This document shows positions 1-6,996 of a DNA stretch of 34,618 bases, piece by piece; within the stretch, counting starts at the first letter, position 1; each line of letters opens with the position of its first letter. Origin of the DNA: RUG11867 sp964553435 (GTDB lineage Bacteria; Bacillota_I; Bacilli_A; RF39; UBA660). Location: contig CAZKKM010000004.1 of assembly GCA_964553435.1 (NCBI GenBank), forward strand, positions 1-34,618, written 5' to 3'. Made by a program: the position numbers and the translations under genes. The notes beneath the pieces are model-generated. The model made no database searches. It was not told the origin of the DNA and saw only the letters and a list, made by a program, of their open reading frames with translations.

Positions 1-87
1 AGTGGACACACCTCTTCCCATCCCGAACAGAGAAGTTAAGCACTGATACGCCGACGATAGTGTAAGCGAAAATAGGTAGTTGCCAAT
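1..87 (+). rRNA. rrf: 5S ribosomal RNA, 3' part (5' end outside window)
   Basis: The start of the window carries the conserved 5S core (CCCATCCCGAACAGAGAAGTTAAGC near 18-40 in two pieces: CCCATCCCGAACAGAG and AAGTTAAGC), followed by the helix IV/V region and a 3' end reading GTAGTTGCCA, then a T-run. About 85 nt are present of a molecule usually near 110-117 nt, so the 5' third lies upstream. The last 29 nt (57-85) recur at 2109-2137. Any 16S and 23S genes would be upstream and are not visible. Confidence 0.93.
57..85 (+). repeat. Direct repeat copy 1: 3' end of the 5S gene (att-like)
   Basis: These 29 nt match 2109-2137 with one mismatch (T61 versus A2113); the last 24 nt are identical. This copy completes the intact 5S gene. 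Together the two copies bracket about 2.0 kb of foreign-looking DNA, the arrangement left when an element integrates into the 3' end of an RNA gene and restores it. No integrase is visible, so the att interpretation is inference. Confidence 0.7.
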
Positions 88-206
88 TTTTTTTTGCGTT
101 AATTTAGATAGAAAATAAATGTTTATTCTACAAGATTAGAATTGATAATGTTATAGTATTTACAGGGAGAAGCTAAAGAAATCATTTATAAATATTTTAT
201 AAAATA

Positions 207-215
207 TGCTATAAT
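207..215 (+). promoter_or_regulatory. Extended -10 promoter for the coiled-coil gene
   Basis: TGCTATAAT is a perfect extended -10 element (TGnTATAAT). No good -35 lies 17 bp upstream. The start codon at 251 follows, preceded by GAAAAGAGGT. The cargo gene thus appears to carry its own promoter rather than depend on rRNA read-through. Confidence 0.55.
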
Positions 216-250
216 TACTTTAATAAAATTATTGAAAAGAGGTAATAAAA

Positions 251-1795
251 ATGAATTCAGAGGATATTTTTGTGCGCGAATATATTAACGAAAGCCTACC
301 GCACTCTGATTATGAACACAGGGAGCGACATATAAAAGTATATAATTATATAAAAATGCATGGTAGAAGTTTAACGGGAGATATATATGAAGGACTGAAA
401 GATGATAATTTATCATGGGTTAGAATTTCTGCTAGTGCACGTTTTCTAGTAAAACTCAAATTATTGACAGAAGAAGTAGTGGGGAAAAGAACTTTTTATG
501 ATATTGCTAAAAATGGTATAGGTAGAATTAAATATTTAAAGGACAATTTAAAAGAAAATATAGATGACATTATTGATAAAGTCAATGGCGAACTTAGAAC
601 AAATGATATTAACTACGATACGGATAAATTTAAAAAAAATCGAAATATATTAATCCAATATTTACAACACATAGCTTATATATATACAGACATTCATTCA
701 ATGAAAAAAAGATATACAGATTTAGCAACAAAAAGAGCAGCTTTATTAGAAGAGGATTTTGATGAATATGAAAAAGCAAGACACTTATTAGAAGCAGAAA
801 TAGTTCAAGAAAAAAAAGAATTAGATGAGCTAAATAACTATATATCTAATAAACCAGTTTATTATCTCTGTGTTCGATTGCCAAAACCCCACATGCCAAC
901 AAAACCAGAATTTAATTTGGAAAAGCCTTTAGAGCCAACATATCTAACTCCGAGTTTATTTAATAAGAAAAAAATTCAAGTTAAAAATGAAGAACTCAAA
1001 ACACAATATTTATCAAAGTTAAAACAGTTTGAAGAAGAAGAAAGACAACACCAAGAGGAAACTAAAAATTACGAAAAACTTTTGAAACAATACGAAAAAG
1101 ACTTAGAAGAATGTAAAAACAAGGAAGAGGAACTTAGTAAAAAAGAATTTGAAAAAAGATTACAAGAGTATGAAACTCAAGTAGATAAATATGTATCAGA
1201 CAGAGATGAAAAGCAAAAACGAATAGAAAACATGGAAAATAGTATTAATTCAGAAATCGATAATAAGCTAGCTAAATCTACTGTTCATACAAACAGAATG
1301 GCTATTGAATACGAGATGGATTATATCGTTCAGAATATCAAAAAAGCTATCGATATTCAAAATAGATTGTATAGTTATGGCATTGTATATGGCAAATACA
1401 GAGATTTTATTGCCATTTCAAGTTTTTGCGACTATTTAATATCTGGGCGTTGTGCTTCATTGGAAGGATCTGAAGGGGCATACAATCTTTATGAACAAGA
1501 GACTAGAGCTGACATAGTAATAGATAAGTTAGATAAAATTGTATCTTCATTGAACAATAATAGTAAAAAAAAATATTTTATTTATGAACAACTTAAAAAT
1601 GTTAATGCTTCTTTAGAATCAATTAATAATCAATTATTGGTAAATAATATGCTCCAGATTGTACAAATAGATCAGTTGGATGATATAGTAGCTAACACTA
1701 AACAAACAGCATATAATACTGTTGTTACAGCATATTATGCAGAGAAAACAGCGCATTACACGGAAGCATTAGCATTTATAGAATTATTAAATTAA
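251..1795 (+). CDS. Coiled-coil protein of unknown function, cargo between 5S repeats
   Basis: This 514-residue protein has no function I can name. Residues about 20-95 look like a winged-helix-type fold (helices, then LLTEEVVGKRTFYDIAKNG). Residues about 140-345 are strongly charged and heptad-like, with a proline-rich break near 215-235, so a long coiled coil is likely. The C-terminal part (about 375-514) holds a conserved-looking block with KYRDFIAISSFCDYL and GRCASLEGSEGAYNLYEQE; I recall similar blocks in uncharacterised proteins of mobile regions of Firmicutes, which I cannot check here. There is no signal peptide or membrane segment. The start is chosen from AAGAGGT nine bases upstream and the extended -10 at 207-215. 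Codon use is AT-richer and poorer in TCGA than in the genes from 2286 on, consistent with acquisition. Confidence 0.8.
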   Translation: MNSEDIFVREYINESLPHSDYEHRERHIKVYNYIKMHGRSLTGDIYEGLKDDNLSWVRISASARFLVKLKLLTEEVVGKRTFYDIAKNGIGRIKYLKDNLKENIDDIIDKVNGELRTNDINYDTDKFKKNRNILIQYLQHIAYIYTDIHSMKKRYTDLATKRAALLEEDFDEYEKARHLLEAEIVQEKKELDELNNYISNKPVYYLCVRLPKPHMPTKPEFNLEKPLEPTYLTPSLFNKKKIQVKNEELKTQYLSKLKQFEEEERQHQEETKNYEKLLKQYEKDLEECKNKEEELSKKEFEKRLQEYETQVDKYVSDRDEKQKRIENMENSINSEIDNKLAKSTVHTNRMAIEYEMDYIVQNIKKAIDIQNRLYSYGIVYGKYRDFIAISSFCDYLISGRCASLEGSEGAYNLYEQETRADIVIDKLDKIVSSLNNNSKKKYFIYEQLKNVNASLESINNQLLVNNMLQIVQIDQLDDIVANTKQTAYNTVVTAYYAEKTAHYTEALAFIELLN

Positions 1796-1845
1796 GTATA
1801 TAAAGATTGCGATAAAAGAGTAGAATAAAAAATGCAAGAAAAAAA

Positions 1846-1971
1846 GTAAATTTAAATACAACAAAGCCAATATTCGAAAACATACCTAAAAAAATATGCC
1901 CAAACTGCGGAGCAGGAAATGACCACGATGCCAAATACCTGCTACATTTGCAGTCATCAATTTTAAATTAG
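1846..1971 (+). pseudogene. Zinc-ribbon fragment, frameshifted
   Basis: One frame reads KKICPNCGAGNDHDA near 1885-1932, a typical first half of a double-CxxC zinc ribbon. The second half appears only in another frame at about 1929-1967 (PNTCYICSHQF, then a stop). Joining the two needs a frameshift near 1930. No start codon or ribosome binding site precedes it; the frame is closed at 1813. It is probably the 3' remnant of a small zinc-ribbon gene belonging to the same inserted segment as the coiled-coil gene. A sequencing error cannot be excluded. Confidence 0.5.
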
Positions 1972-2108
1972 AAGATTGATAATATTCAATATAAAAAGAA
2001 TGACAAAGTTTGTTTTCAGTACATTCAAACAGTGCAACGACTACTTTAAATTAATCTTAAAAAGTTTTCCATATTCCTTCTTAATATCTTCCATCAATTC
2101 ATGAGATT
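1972..2108. other. Non-coding end of the inserted segment
   Basis: I see no gene, RNA or clear hairpin here. The sequence is AT-rich and does not resemble the 5' part of a 5S gene, so the 5S-like repeat at 2109 is an isolated 3' end and not the tail of a second full 5S copy. Confidence 0.5.
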
Positions 2109-2137
2109 ATAGAGTAAGCGAAAATAGGTAGTTGCCA
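2109..2137 (+). repeat. Direct repeat copy 2: isolated 5S rRNA 3' end
   Basis: It matches 28 of 29 positions of 57-85 and ends in the same GTAGTTGCCA followed by a T-run. Nothing upstream resembles 5S. It sits directly before a hairpin terminator (2151-2174), suggesting that this is the original downstream flank of the rRNA operon, displaced by the 2-kb segment. Confidence 0.75.
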
Positions 2138-2150
2138 TTTTTTTTGCAAT

Positions 2151-2174
2151 AAAACTCGCAGTCGCGAGTTTTTT
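2151..2174 (+). terminator. Rho-independent terminator, probable original rRNA terminator
   Basis: AAAACTCGC-AGTC-GCGAGTTTT is a perfect 9-bp stem with a 4-nt loop, continuing into a T-run. It lies just after the isolated 5S 3' end. Confidence 0.85.
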
Positions 2175-2285
2175 ATATGAAAAATATAGTAATAGAAGAA
2201 CAATTATGATATCATATACACCAAATCAAATGGAATGCATATATTTTCTCGATTCTACAAGTCGAGGATAAAGAAGGAAAAACTA

Positions 2286-2975
2286 ATGAAAATGATAAAA
2301 GAAAAACTGTTTTGTATATATGACATCATAGTCGATGAACTATCCGAGATAGCGAACGACATCACAGATCTTACTAGCGAATATAAAATATATCCGGAAG
2401 GAGAATACGATGCCGAGATTCATATGTGCCAAGCCTCTCTTTCGTTATTGATTAAATCCATAGTTCTGGACAATCCGAAAGCGATATTTTTGAGTTCGCT
2501 CATCAATGCCTTCAAAAAACTTACAATCAGTTCGGAGAACGATTATTTTGAATATCGAACCACCACTCACGCATTGACCATCTTTTACCTGCGAGCACTC
2601 GCAAAATTGGGTGTAGTAAAAATAGTAAAATGTGAAAGATGCAGTGGTGCTATTTCCTTCAATGATTACTATAGAACTATAGGAAACGATAATAGAAAAG
2701 ATAGAAATACCAGTTTATACGATGTTACATTCATAAAAATTCGCAATCTGAGTATAGAAGACTTATCGACTATTAAAAAAATCGAACAAAATTTTAAAAT
2801 AAGTGAAGGAGCGATAGAGTACCGAGAAAAAAACAGCATTCTATCATCTTCGATAAACCGAAAAATTATTTTTGATAATCTATTCACAAAGCAAACACTA
2901 AATCGGATGCGCGATCGTTTTCATAAACCATACGACAGCTCAAAAAGTCAAAAAAAGCTTCGATTTAAAAAATGA
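2286..2975 (+). CDS. Unknown protein, first of two tandem paralogues
   Basis: This 229-residue soluble protein has no recognised family. Its middle (about 45-125) parallels the next gene: a block with SLLIKSIVLDNPKAIFLSSL aligns with FFVKSLFCGNSGAVYMSTF, and ALAKLGVVKIVK aligns with ALEKNGVVKIVE. The shared part looks mainly helical with a short strand pair. The C-terminus is very basic (RFHKPYDSSKSQKKLRFKK), which could suit nucleic-acid contact but proves nothing. An upstream in-frame ATG at 2235 has no ribosome binding site; ATG 2286 follows AGAAGGA at good spacing and is preferred. It ends at its own terminator, so it is probably monocistronic. Confidence 0.75.
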   Translation: MKMIKEKLFCIYDIIVDELSEIANDITDLTSEYKIYPEGEYDAEIHMCQASLSLLIKSIVLDNPKAIFLSSLINAFKKLTISSENDYFEYRTTTHALTIFYLRALAKLGVVKIVKCERCSGAISFNDYYRTIGNDNRKDRNTSLYDVTFIKIRNLSIEDLSTIKKIEQNFKISEGAIEYREKNSILSSSINRKIIFDNLFTKQTLNRMRDRFHKPYDSSKSQKKLRFKK

Positions 2976-2987
2976 TTAACAATTTAT

Positions 2988-3018
2988 AACTACTGAGAAT
3001 AAATCGAGTAGTTTTTTA
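2988..3018 (+). terminator. Rho-independent terminator
   Basis: AACTACT pairs with AGTAGTT across a 12-nt loop and is followed by a T-run. It separates the two paralogous genes into two transcription units. Confidence 0.7.
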
Positions 3019-3041
3019 TTAATAAATTTTCGAAAAAATTC

Positions 3042-3070
3042 TTGTCTTTTAATTTGTTTTGATGTATCAT
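3042..3070 (+). promoter_or_regulatory. Probable sigma-A promoter of the second paralogue
   Basis: TTGTCT and TATCAT are separated by 17 bp, about 54 bp before the start at 3125. The leader contains AATTTAGGG twice (3079-3087 and 3106-3114); the second copy forms the ribosome binding site. Confidence 0.5.
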
Positions 3071-3124
3071 AACTCTTAAATTTAGGGAACATAATTGCAT
3101 TCTGTAATTTAGGGGGAAAGTATT

Positions 3125-3865
3125 ATGATGGACATTAAAATAACCGAAGAAGAGATCAATCGTACCTTTGAAGAAGATATTCTCGACACGATGCCAGTTG
3201 AGACCATATTGAATGAAACGACTCCGTCTCGCTTTGTCGAATTTACACTTGGCGAACGAGGCTGGGATGCCGAAGTCAACACGCACGAAATAAATATGAA
3301 TCCTTACTCACTGTCTTTCTTCGTCAAATCGCTCTTCTGTGGTAATTCCGGTGCTGTCTACATGAGCACCTTCATCAATTTCTTTCAAGAACTGGACATA
3401 TCAACCCTCGGCAATCCAAACTTTTACAGCACCTGTTCTCATGCCGCGACACTCTACATTCTCAAAGCTCTCGAAAAAAACGGTGTAGTTAAAATAGTGG
3501 AATACACCACTGCAAAAACCGAAAACCATACGATTTTCGATCGTGCAAAGAAAAAGACAAAACTCAAAATGTACGATGTCCTCTTTTATAAATTGAGAGA
3601 TTTAAAAAAAGAAGATAGCGAACTTATCCGCGAAATAGAGCGGACTCTCCGCATATCTAAACGTCAAATTCGCATACGTTTTTTCGAAGGAGAAATGTAC
3701 ATTAGACTTGGCATTTTGGAAGTGATAAAATGCATATTTACTGGACATATATTCATTCAATTCAAAAAAAATCTGACTTATTGGACTAAAGCTGATGGCT
3801 TTAAAAACGACCTGGCCAACGTCCTTTATAACCTCAAAAGAGCCAACAAGTCGACGATAAAATGA
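3125..3865 (+). CDS. Unknown protein, second of two tandem paralogues
   Basis: This 246-residue protein is the diverged sister of the gene at 2286. They share a helical core (residues about 55-125 here) that includes VKSLFCGNSGAVYMSTFINF and ends in LEKNGVVKIVEY. Downstream both have a charged linker followed by YDVxFxKxRxL (YDVLFYKLRDL here, YDVTFIKIRNL there) and an acidic-helical segment with I-x-E-I/K-E. No signal peptide, membrane helix or catalytic motif stands out. Two ATGs stand side by side (3125 and 3128) after AGGGGGAAAG; either can be used. It has its own probable promoter and ends at a bidirectional hairpin shared with the convergent thioredoxin-like gene. Function unknown. Confidence 0.78.
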   Translation: MMDIKITEEEINRTFEEDILDTMPVETILNETTPSRFVEFTLGERGWDAEVNTHEINMNPYSLSFFVKSLFCGNSGAVYMSTFINFFQELDISTLGNPNFYSTCSHAATLYILKALEKNGVVKIVEYTTAKTENHTIFDRAKKKTKLKMYDVLFYKLRDLKKEDSELIREIERTLRISKRQIRIRFFEGEMYIRLGILEVIKCIFTGHIFIQFKKNLTYWTKADGFKNDLANVLYNLKRANKSTIK

Positions 3866-3868
3866 ATT

Positions 3869-3896
3869 TAAAAAGAGAGAATGCCCTCTCTTTTAA
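3869..3896. terminator. Bidirectional terminator between convergent genes
   Basis: AAAAGAGAG and CTCTCTTTT form a perfect 9-bp stem with a 6-nt loop. The A-rich left arm and T-rich right arm let it serve the gene ending at 3865 and, on the other strand, the one ending at 3893. Confidence 0.8.
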
Positions 3897-4513
3897 TATA
3901 CATAGCCGATATTTTTCAAATCCTTTATCAAATCGGTTTTATCCTTATATCCTCTTATGCAATCGTAAGTCATTTTATTTCTAACGAACAAAGAGAGTGG
4001 TGTACCGAACCCCCTGCCAATATCCGATTCCTCACGATTTTTAGTACACTTGGCTGGAATGCTTAAGGCACTTTCTATGACTTTTTTATAATCTTCCGAT
4101 GACAGACTTGCCATATCTAAGTAAACTATTTCTATCCTATATAGATTTGCCACTTCCTTTAGAACAGGCTGATACATTTCACAAAAGTGACAGCCTTCCC
4201 GACCAAAGACTATTAAATTATCGAAATCGTTATCTAAAATTTTCTCATATTCTTCATATGCACTGATTATTTTCAGTCCGTATACATCTCTTTCGTTTGG
4301 ACTCCTGTAAACATCGATAGGTCTATCTGTTGGCCTTGTATTTGTTCCGGAGTCGAAGACAGACTGTACACTTTTTTCATCATCTTTTACTTGCTCACCT
4401 TCGACAGGCCCAAAAATTCGCTCTCTGTTCACGAAAGCATAAAAACCGGTCGCGATAATCAAAACTACTATGAATAGTAAAAGATACTTGCCAATTCGAT
4501 TTTTATTTTTCAT
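3893..4513 (-). CDS. Membrane-anchored thioredoxin-fold protein
   Basis: A 206-residue protein with one N-terminal membrane segment (about residues 9-27), a charged linker, and a thioredoxin-like domain from about 80 on. The redox motif is C108-H-F-C111 in VFGREGCHFCEMY, and a cis-proline (P172 in FGTPLSLFV) lies at the expected distance. The domain is predicted to face outwards and to oxidise, reduce or isomerise thiols of exported proteins; the partner is unknown. A second cysteine pair lies at C156 and C184. The ORF can open at a GTG (4522), but ATG 4513, preceded by GTGTGATAG, fits better. It stands alone, convergent with the gene before and divergent from addB. It resembles bacteriocin-accessory and DsbA/TlpA-like thioredoxins in general plan only. 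Confidence 0.78.
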   Translation of the reverse strand: MKNKNRIGKYLLLFIVVLIIATGFYAFVNRERIFGPVEGEQVKDDEKSVQSVFDSGTNTRPTDRPIDVYRSPNERDVYGLKIISAYEEYEKILDNDFDNLIVFGREGCHFCEMYQPVLKEVANLYRIEIVYLDMASLSSEDYKKVIESALSIPAKCTKNREESDIGRGFGTPLSLFVRNKMTYDCIRGYKDKTDLIKDLKNIGYVY

Positions 4514-4580
4514 ATCTATCACACTATAATATTACCATTTTTTTAAAAATTTTGCTACCTTAAAATTGTCTCTTTCCTAT

Positions 4581-4609
4581 TTGACTTTGATGCCTGCGGC
4601 ACGTATAAT
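4581..4609 (+). promoter_or_regulatory. Strong sigma-A promoter of addBA
   Basis: TTGACT and TATAAT are spaced by exactly 17 bp, 21 bp before the addB start. GAGGTG at 4619-4624 is the ribosome binding site. This is the closest match to consensus seen in the window. Confidence 0.88.
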
Positions 4610-4629
4610 TATGAATAAGAGGTGTACTT

Positions 4630-6996
4630 ATGCAAATAAAAGAGCATTCCATAATCGTCGTCGAAGATGCAGCTAAGGAAAAATTTATCGAATCGTTTCG
4701 TCGTGAACACGGTCTATTCGACATAAACATTTTCGGACTGAACGAGTTTAAAAAAAGATACTACTTTGATTATACTAAAAAGACAATCTATTATGTGAGT
4801 GAAACCAGAAAAATCATAAAAGAAGTAGCAGAAATATATCTCGAAAATCTCTATTATATAAAAGACGAGGTCGACGACAAAAAACTAGACTTTCTTCGCA
4901 CACTATATGACGAATTAGATGCTAAAGGTCTTTTGATACATGACTTTCAATTTAGAAAATATCTCGAAGGAAAAGAAATAGTTCTTTACGACCTCGAGCA
5001 TGTCGACAAATTTTATCATGCCATGTTTGACGAAATAGCAGCGACTTCGACGATCACAAAAATAAAACGAGAGATACGTGACACAGGTAAAAAACCTCTT
5101 TACCGTCTGGCCGACAAAGATGAAGAGATAGCATTTGTCGCGGGACAAATATCATCTCTTTTAAAATCCGGAGTTCCCATCGACAACATCATATTGGCCA
5201 ACATCTCATCCGATTATGCGTTCACCCTCAAGAGAATCTTTGCCGATTTTCACATACCACTCGAACTGCCAAATGAAAACACCATTTTTTCTAGTCTCAT
5301 ATTATCTAAATTCGAAGAACTGTATTCTGATGATATGTCGGCTTGTTTAAAAGAACTATCATCTTACATAAAAAGCGAATCCGATGAATATGTCTATAAG
5401 AAAATTATTTCTGTTTTAAATGAATATTATTGGTGTGAAAACTATTCGAATGTAAAAGACTACGTTTTCTCAGATCTTGCTGCCATCTCAAACGAAACTC
5501 ATACTTATAGGCATGCCGTAAGAACAGTCGATTTTATCGCTGCTCATTTTACTAATGAAGATCATGTTTTTCTCATGAATTTCAATCAGGGAAGCTTTCC
5601 TGTGAGTCATAAAGACGAAGACTATCTCAGTGATGATTTAAAAAAACTTCTCGGTTATAGTGATTCTATCGATCTTAATAAAAAGACAATAGAAAGAATC
5701 CATTTAAAAATTAGATCGACAACTAATCTCACAGTCACATATGCCGCCCACAGTTTGAGTGGTGAACTTTACATCTCGAATGCCTATGAAGAATCTTTAT
5801 TTGTAGATTCAACTCCTACATTAGAATTCTCACATTCTGATGCCTACAATCGCCACCTCCTCATCGCAGCTAAAGACGAAAATAAAAAATATGGTACGAC
5901 AACTGCGACCTTTGAGAAGCTTCTAAAACACTACCAAAACGACCCATACGAAACTTTTGACAATGCCTTCAAAGGTATCGATCCGACTTCGCTACGAGAG
6001 TTCTTAGAAAACAAATTGACTCTATCTTATTCGAGCATGAATTCTTATTATAAATGTTCATTCCGTTACTATCTCGACTGCATACTACATCTCGAAAGAT
6101 ACGAAGACACTTTCGCTACCGTCGTAGGCAAAATTTTTCACGAAGTCCTTTCAGAATGTTTCACCGAAAATTTCGATTTCGAAAAAGCCTGGAAAAGATC
6201 TGTCGAACGTAATTCTTATCCTTTTCAGAAGATGGAAAACTTTTATTTGGGACTTCTCAAGGAAGAACTAAAATTCATCATTTCTCAACTCGATACTCAA
6301 CGATCGATGACCGCACTCGATTCGGCCCTCTATGAGCAAAGAATACTCGTTCCCCTAGATGATAAAGACGAAGTTGTCTTTAAAGGTTTTGTCGATAAAA
6401 TTCTCTACAACACTCGAGGTGAAACCAAAGTAGCATCGATAGTCGACTACAAAACCGGGCATCCCGAGTTGAACCTCGATAATATCATCTACGGTCTCGA
6501 TATGCAACTGCCGATCTATGCCTATCTCTTAAAACATTTTGAACCCCTTAAAGATGCCGAAATCGGTGGACTCTACTTACAAAAAATTCTAAACGGCACC
6601 AAAGATCCGGCAATCAAATCGGCCTCTTTGCGACTTCAAGGTTACTCGAACAGCAACCCACGCATCTTGGGAGTAGTCGACAAAAACTACGAAGATAGTT
6701 CTCTCATCAAATCGATGAAAATGACTAAAGGAAAATTTTATTCCTATGCTAAAGTTCTATCAAATGAACAAATAGAGAAGATGATTTCTGTCGTCGAAGA
6801 AAAGATTCGCGAGGCGGCACACAACATAAAAGAAGCTACCTTCACGATCGATCCCAAAGAAATCGACGGGGATAACGTGGGATGTCTTTATTGTACATAT
6901 AAAGATATTTGCTATGTAAAAAATGCGAATATTAAAAAATTGAAAAAACAAAAAAAAGAGGATTTTTTAGGAGGTGAAGAAAATGGCTTGGACTAA
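4630..6996 (+). CDS. addB: AddB/RexB-like ATP-dependent nuclease subunit
   Basis: The 788-residue protein is the B subunit of an AddAB-type double-strand-break nuclease, acting with AddA to resect DNA ends for recombination. The C-terminal RecB-type nuclease domain shows H504 (KIFHEVL), D589 (GFVDKIL), and D606-Y-K608 (VDYKTG). Four cysteines match the AddB iron-sulphur cluster: C476 (YYKCSFRYY), then C752-x2-C755-x5-C761 (GCLYCTYKDIC). The N-terminal part is a helicase-like scaffold. It is shorter than AddB of Bacillus (about 1,160 residues), and I see no Walker A near the N-terminus, so this subunit probably does not bind ATP, as in RexB-like forms. The start follows GAGGTG. Its last 14 bases overlap addA, indicating translational coupling. 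Confidence 0.9.
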   Translation: MQIKEHSIIVVEDAAKEKFIESFRREHGLFDINIFGLNEFKKRYYFDYTKKTIYYVSETRKIIKEVAEIYLENLYYIKDEVDDKKLDFLRTLYDELDAKGLLIHDFQFRKYLEGKEIVLYDLEHVDKFYHAMFDEIAATSTITKIKREIRDTGKKPLYRLADKDEEIAFVAGQISSLLKSGVPIDNIILANISSDYAFTLKRIFADFHIPLELPNENTIFSSLILSKFEELYSDDMSACLKELSSYIKSESDEYVYKKIISVLNEYYWCENYSNVKDYVFSDLAAISNETHTYRHAVRTVDFIAAHFTNEDHVFLMNFNQGSFPVSHKDEDYLSDDLKKLLGYSDSIDLNKKTIERIHLKIRSTTNLTVTYAAHSLSGELYISNAYEESLFVDSTPTLEFSHSDAYNRHLLIAAKDENKKYGTTTATFEKLLKHYQNDPYETFDNAFKGIDPTSLREFLENKLTLSYSSMNSYYKCSFRYYLDCILHLERYEDTFATVVGKIFHEVLSECFTENFDFEKAWKRSVERNSYPFQKMENFYLGLLKEELKFIISQLDTQRSMTALDSALYEQRILVPLDDKDEVVFKGFVDKILYNTRGETKVASIVDYKTGHPELNLDNIIYGLDMQLPIYAYLLKHFEPLKDAEIGGLYLQKILNGTKDPAIKSASLRLQGYSNSNPRILGVVDKNYEDSSLIKSMKMTKGKFYSYAKVLSNEQIEKMISVVEEKIREAAHNIKEATFTIDPKEIDGDNVGCLYCTYKDICYVKNANIKKLKKQKKEDFLGGEENGLD

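Noticed and set aside
2050..2137. A second complete 5S rRNA gene
   Set aside because: Only the last 29 nt match; the sequence before 2109 has none of the conserved 5S core.
2235..2285. Upstream start at ATG 2235 for the first paralogue
   Set aside because: No ribosome binding site precedes it, while AGAAGGA stands properly before ATG 2286.
3881..4066. A 61-codon plus-strand frame
   Set aside because: It is antisense to the thioredoxin-like gene, including its cis-Pro region, and starts inside a terminator.
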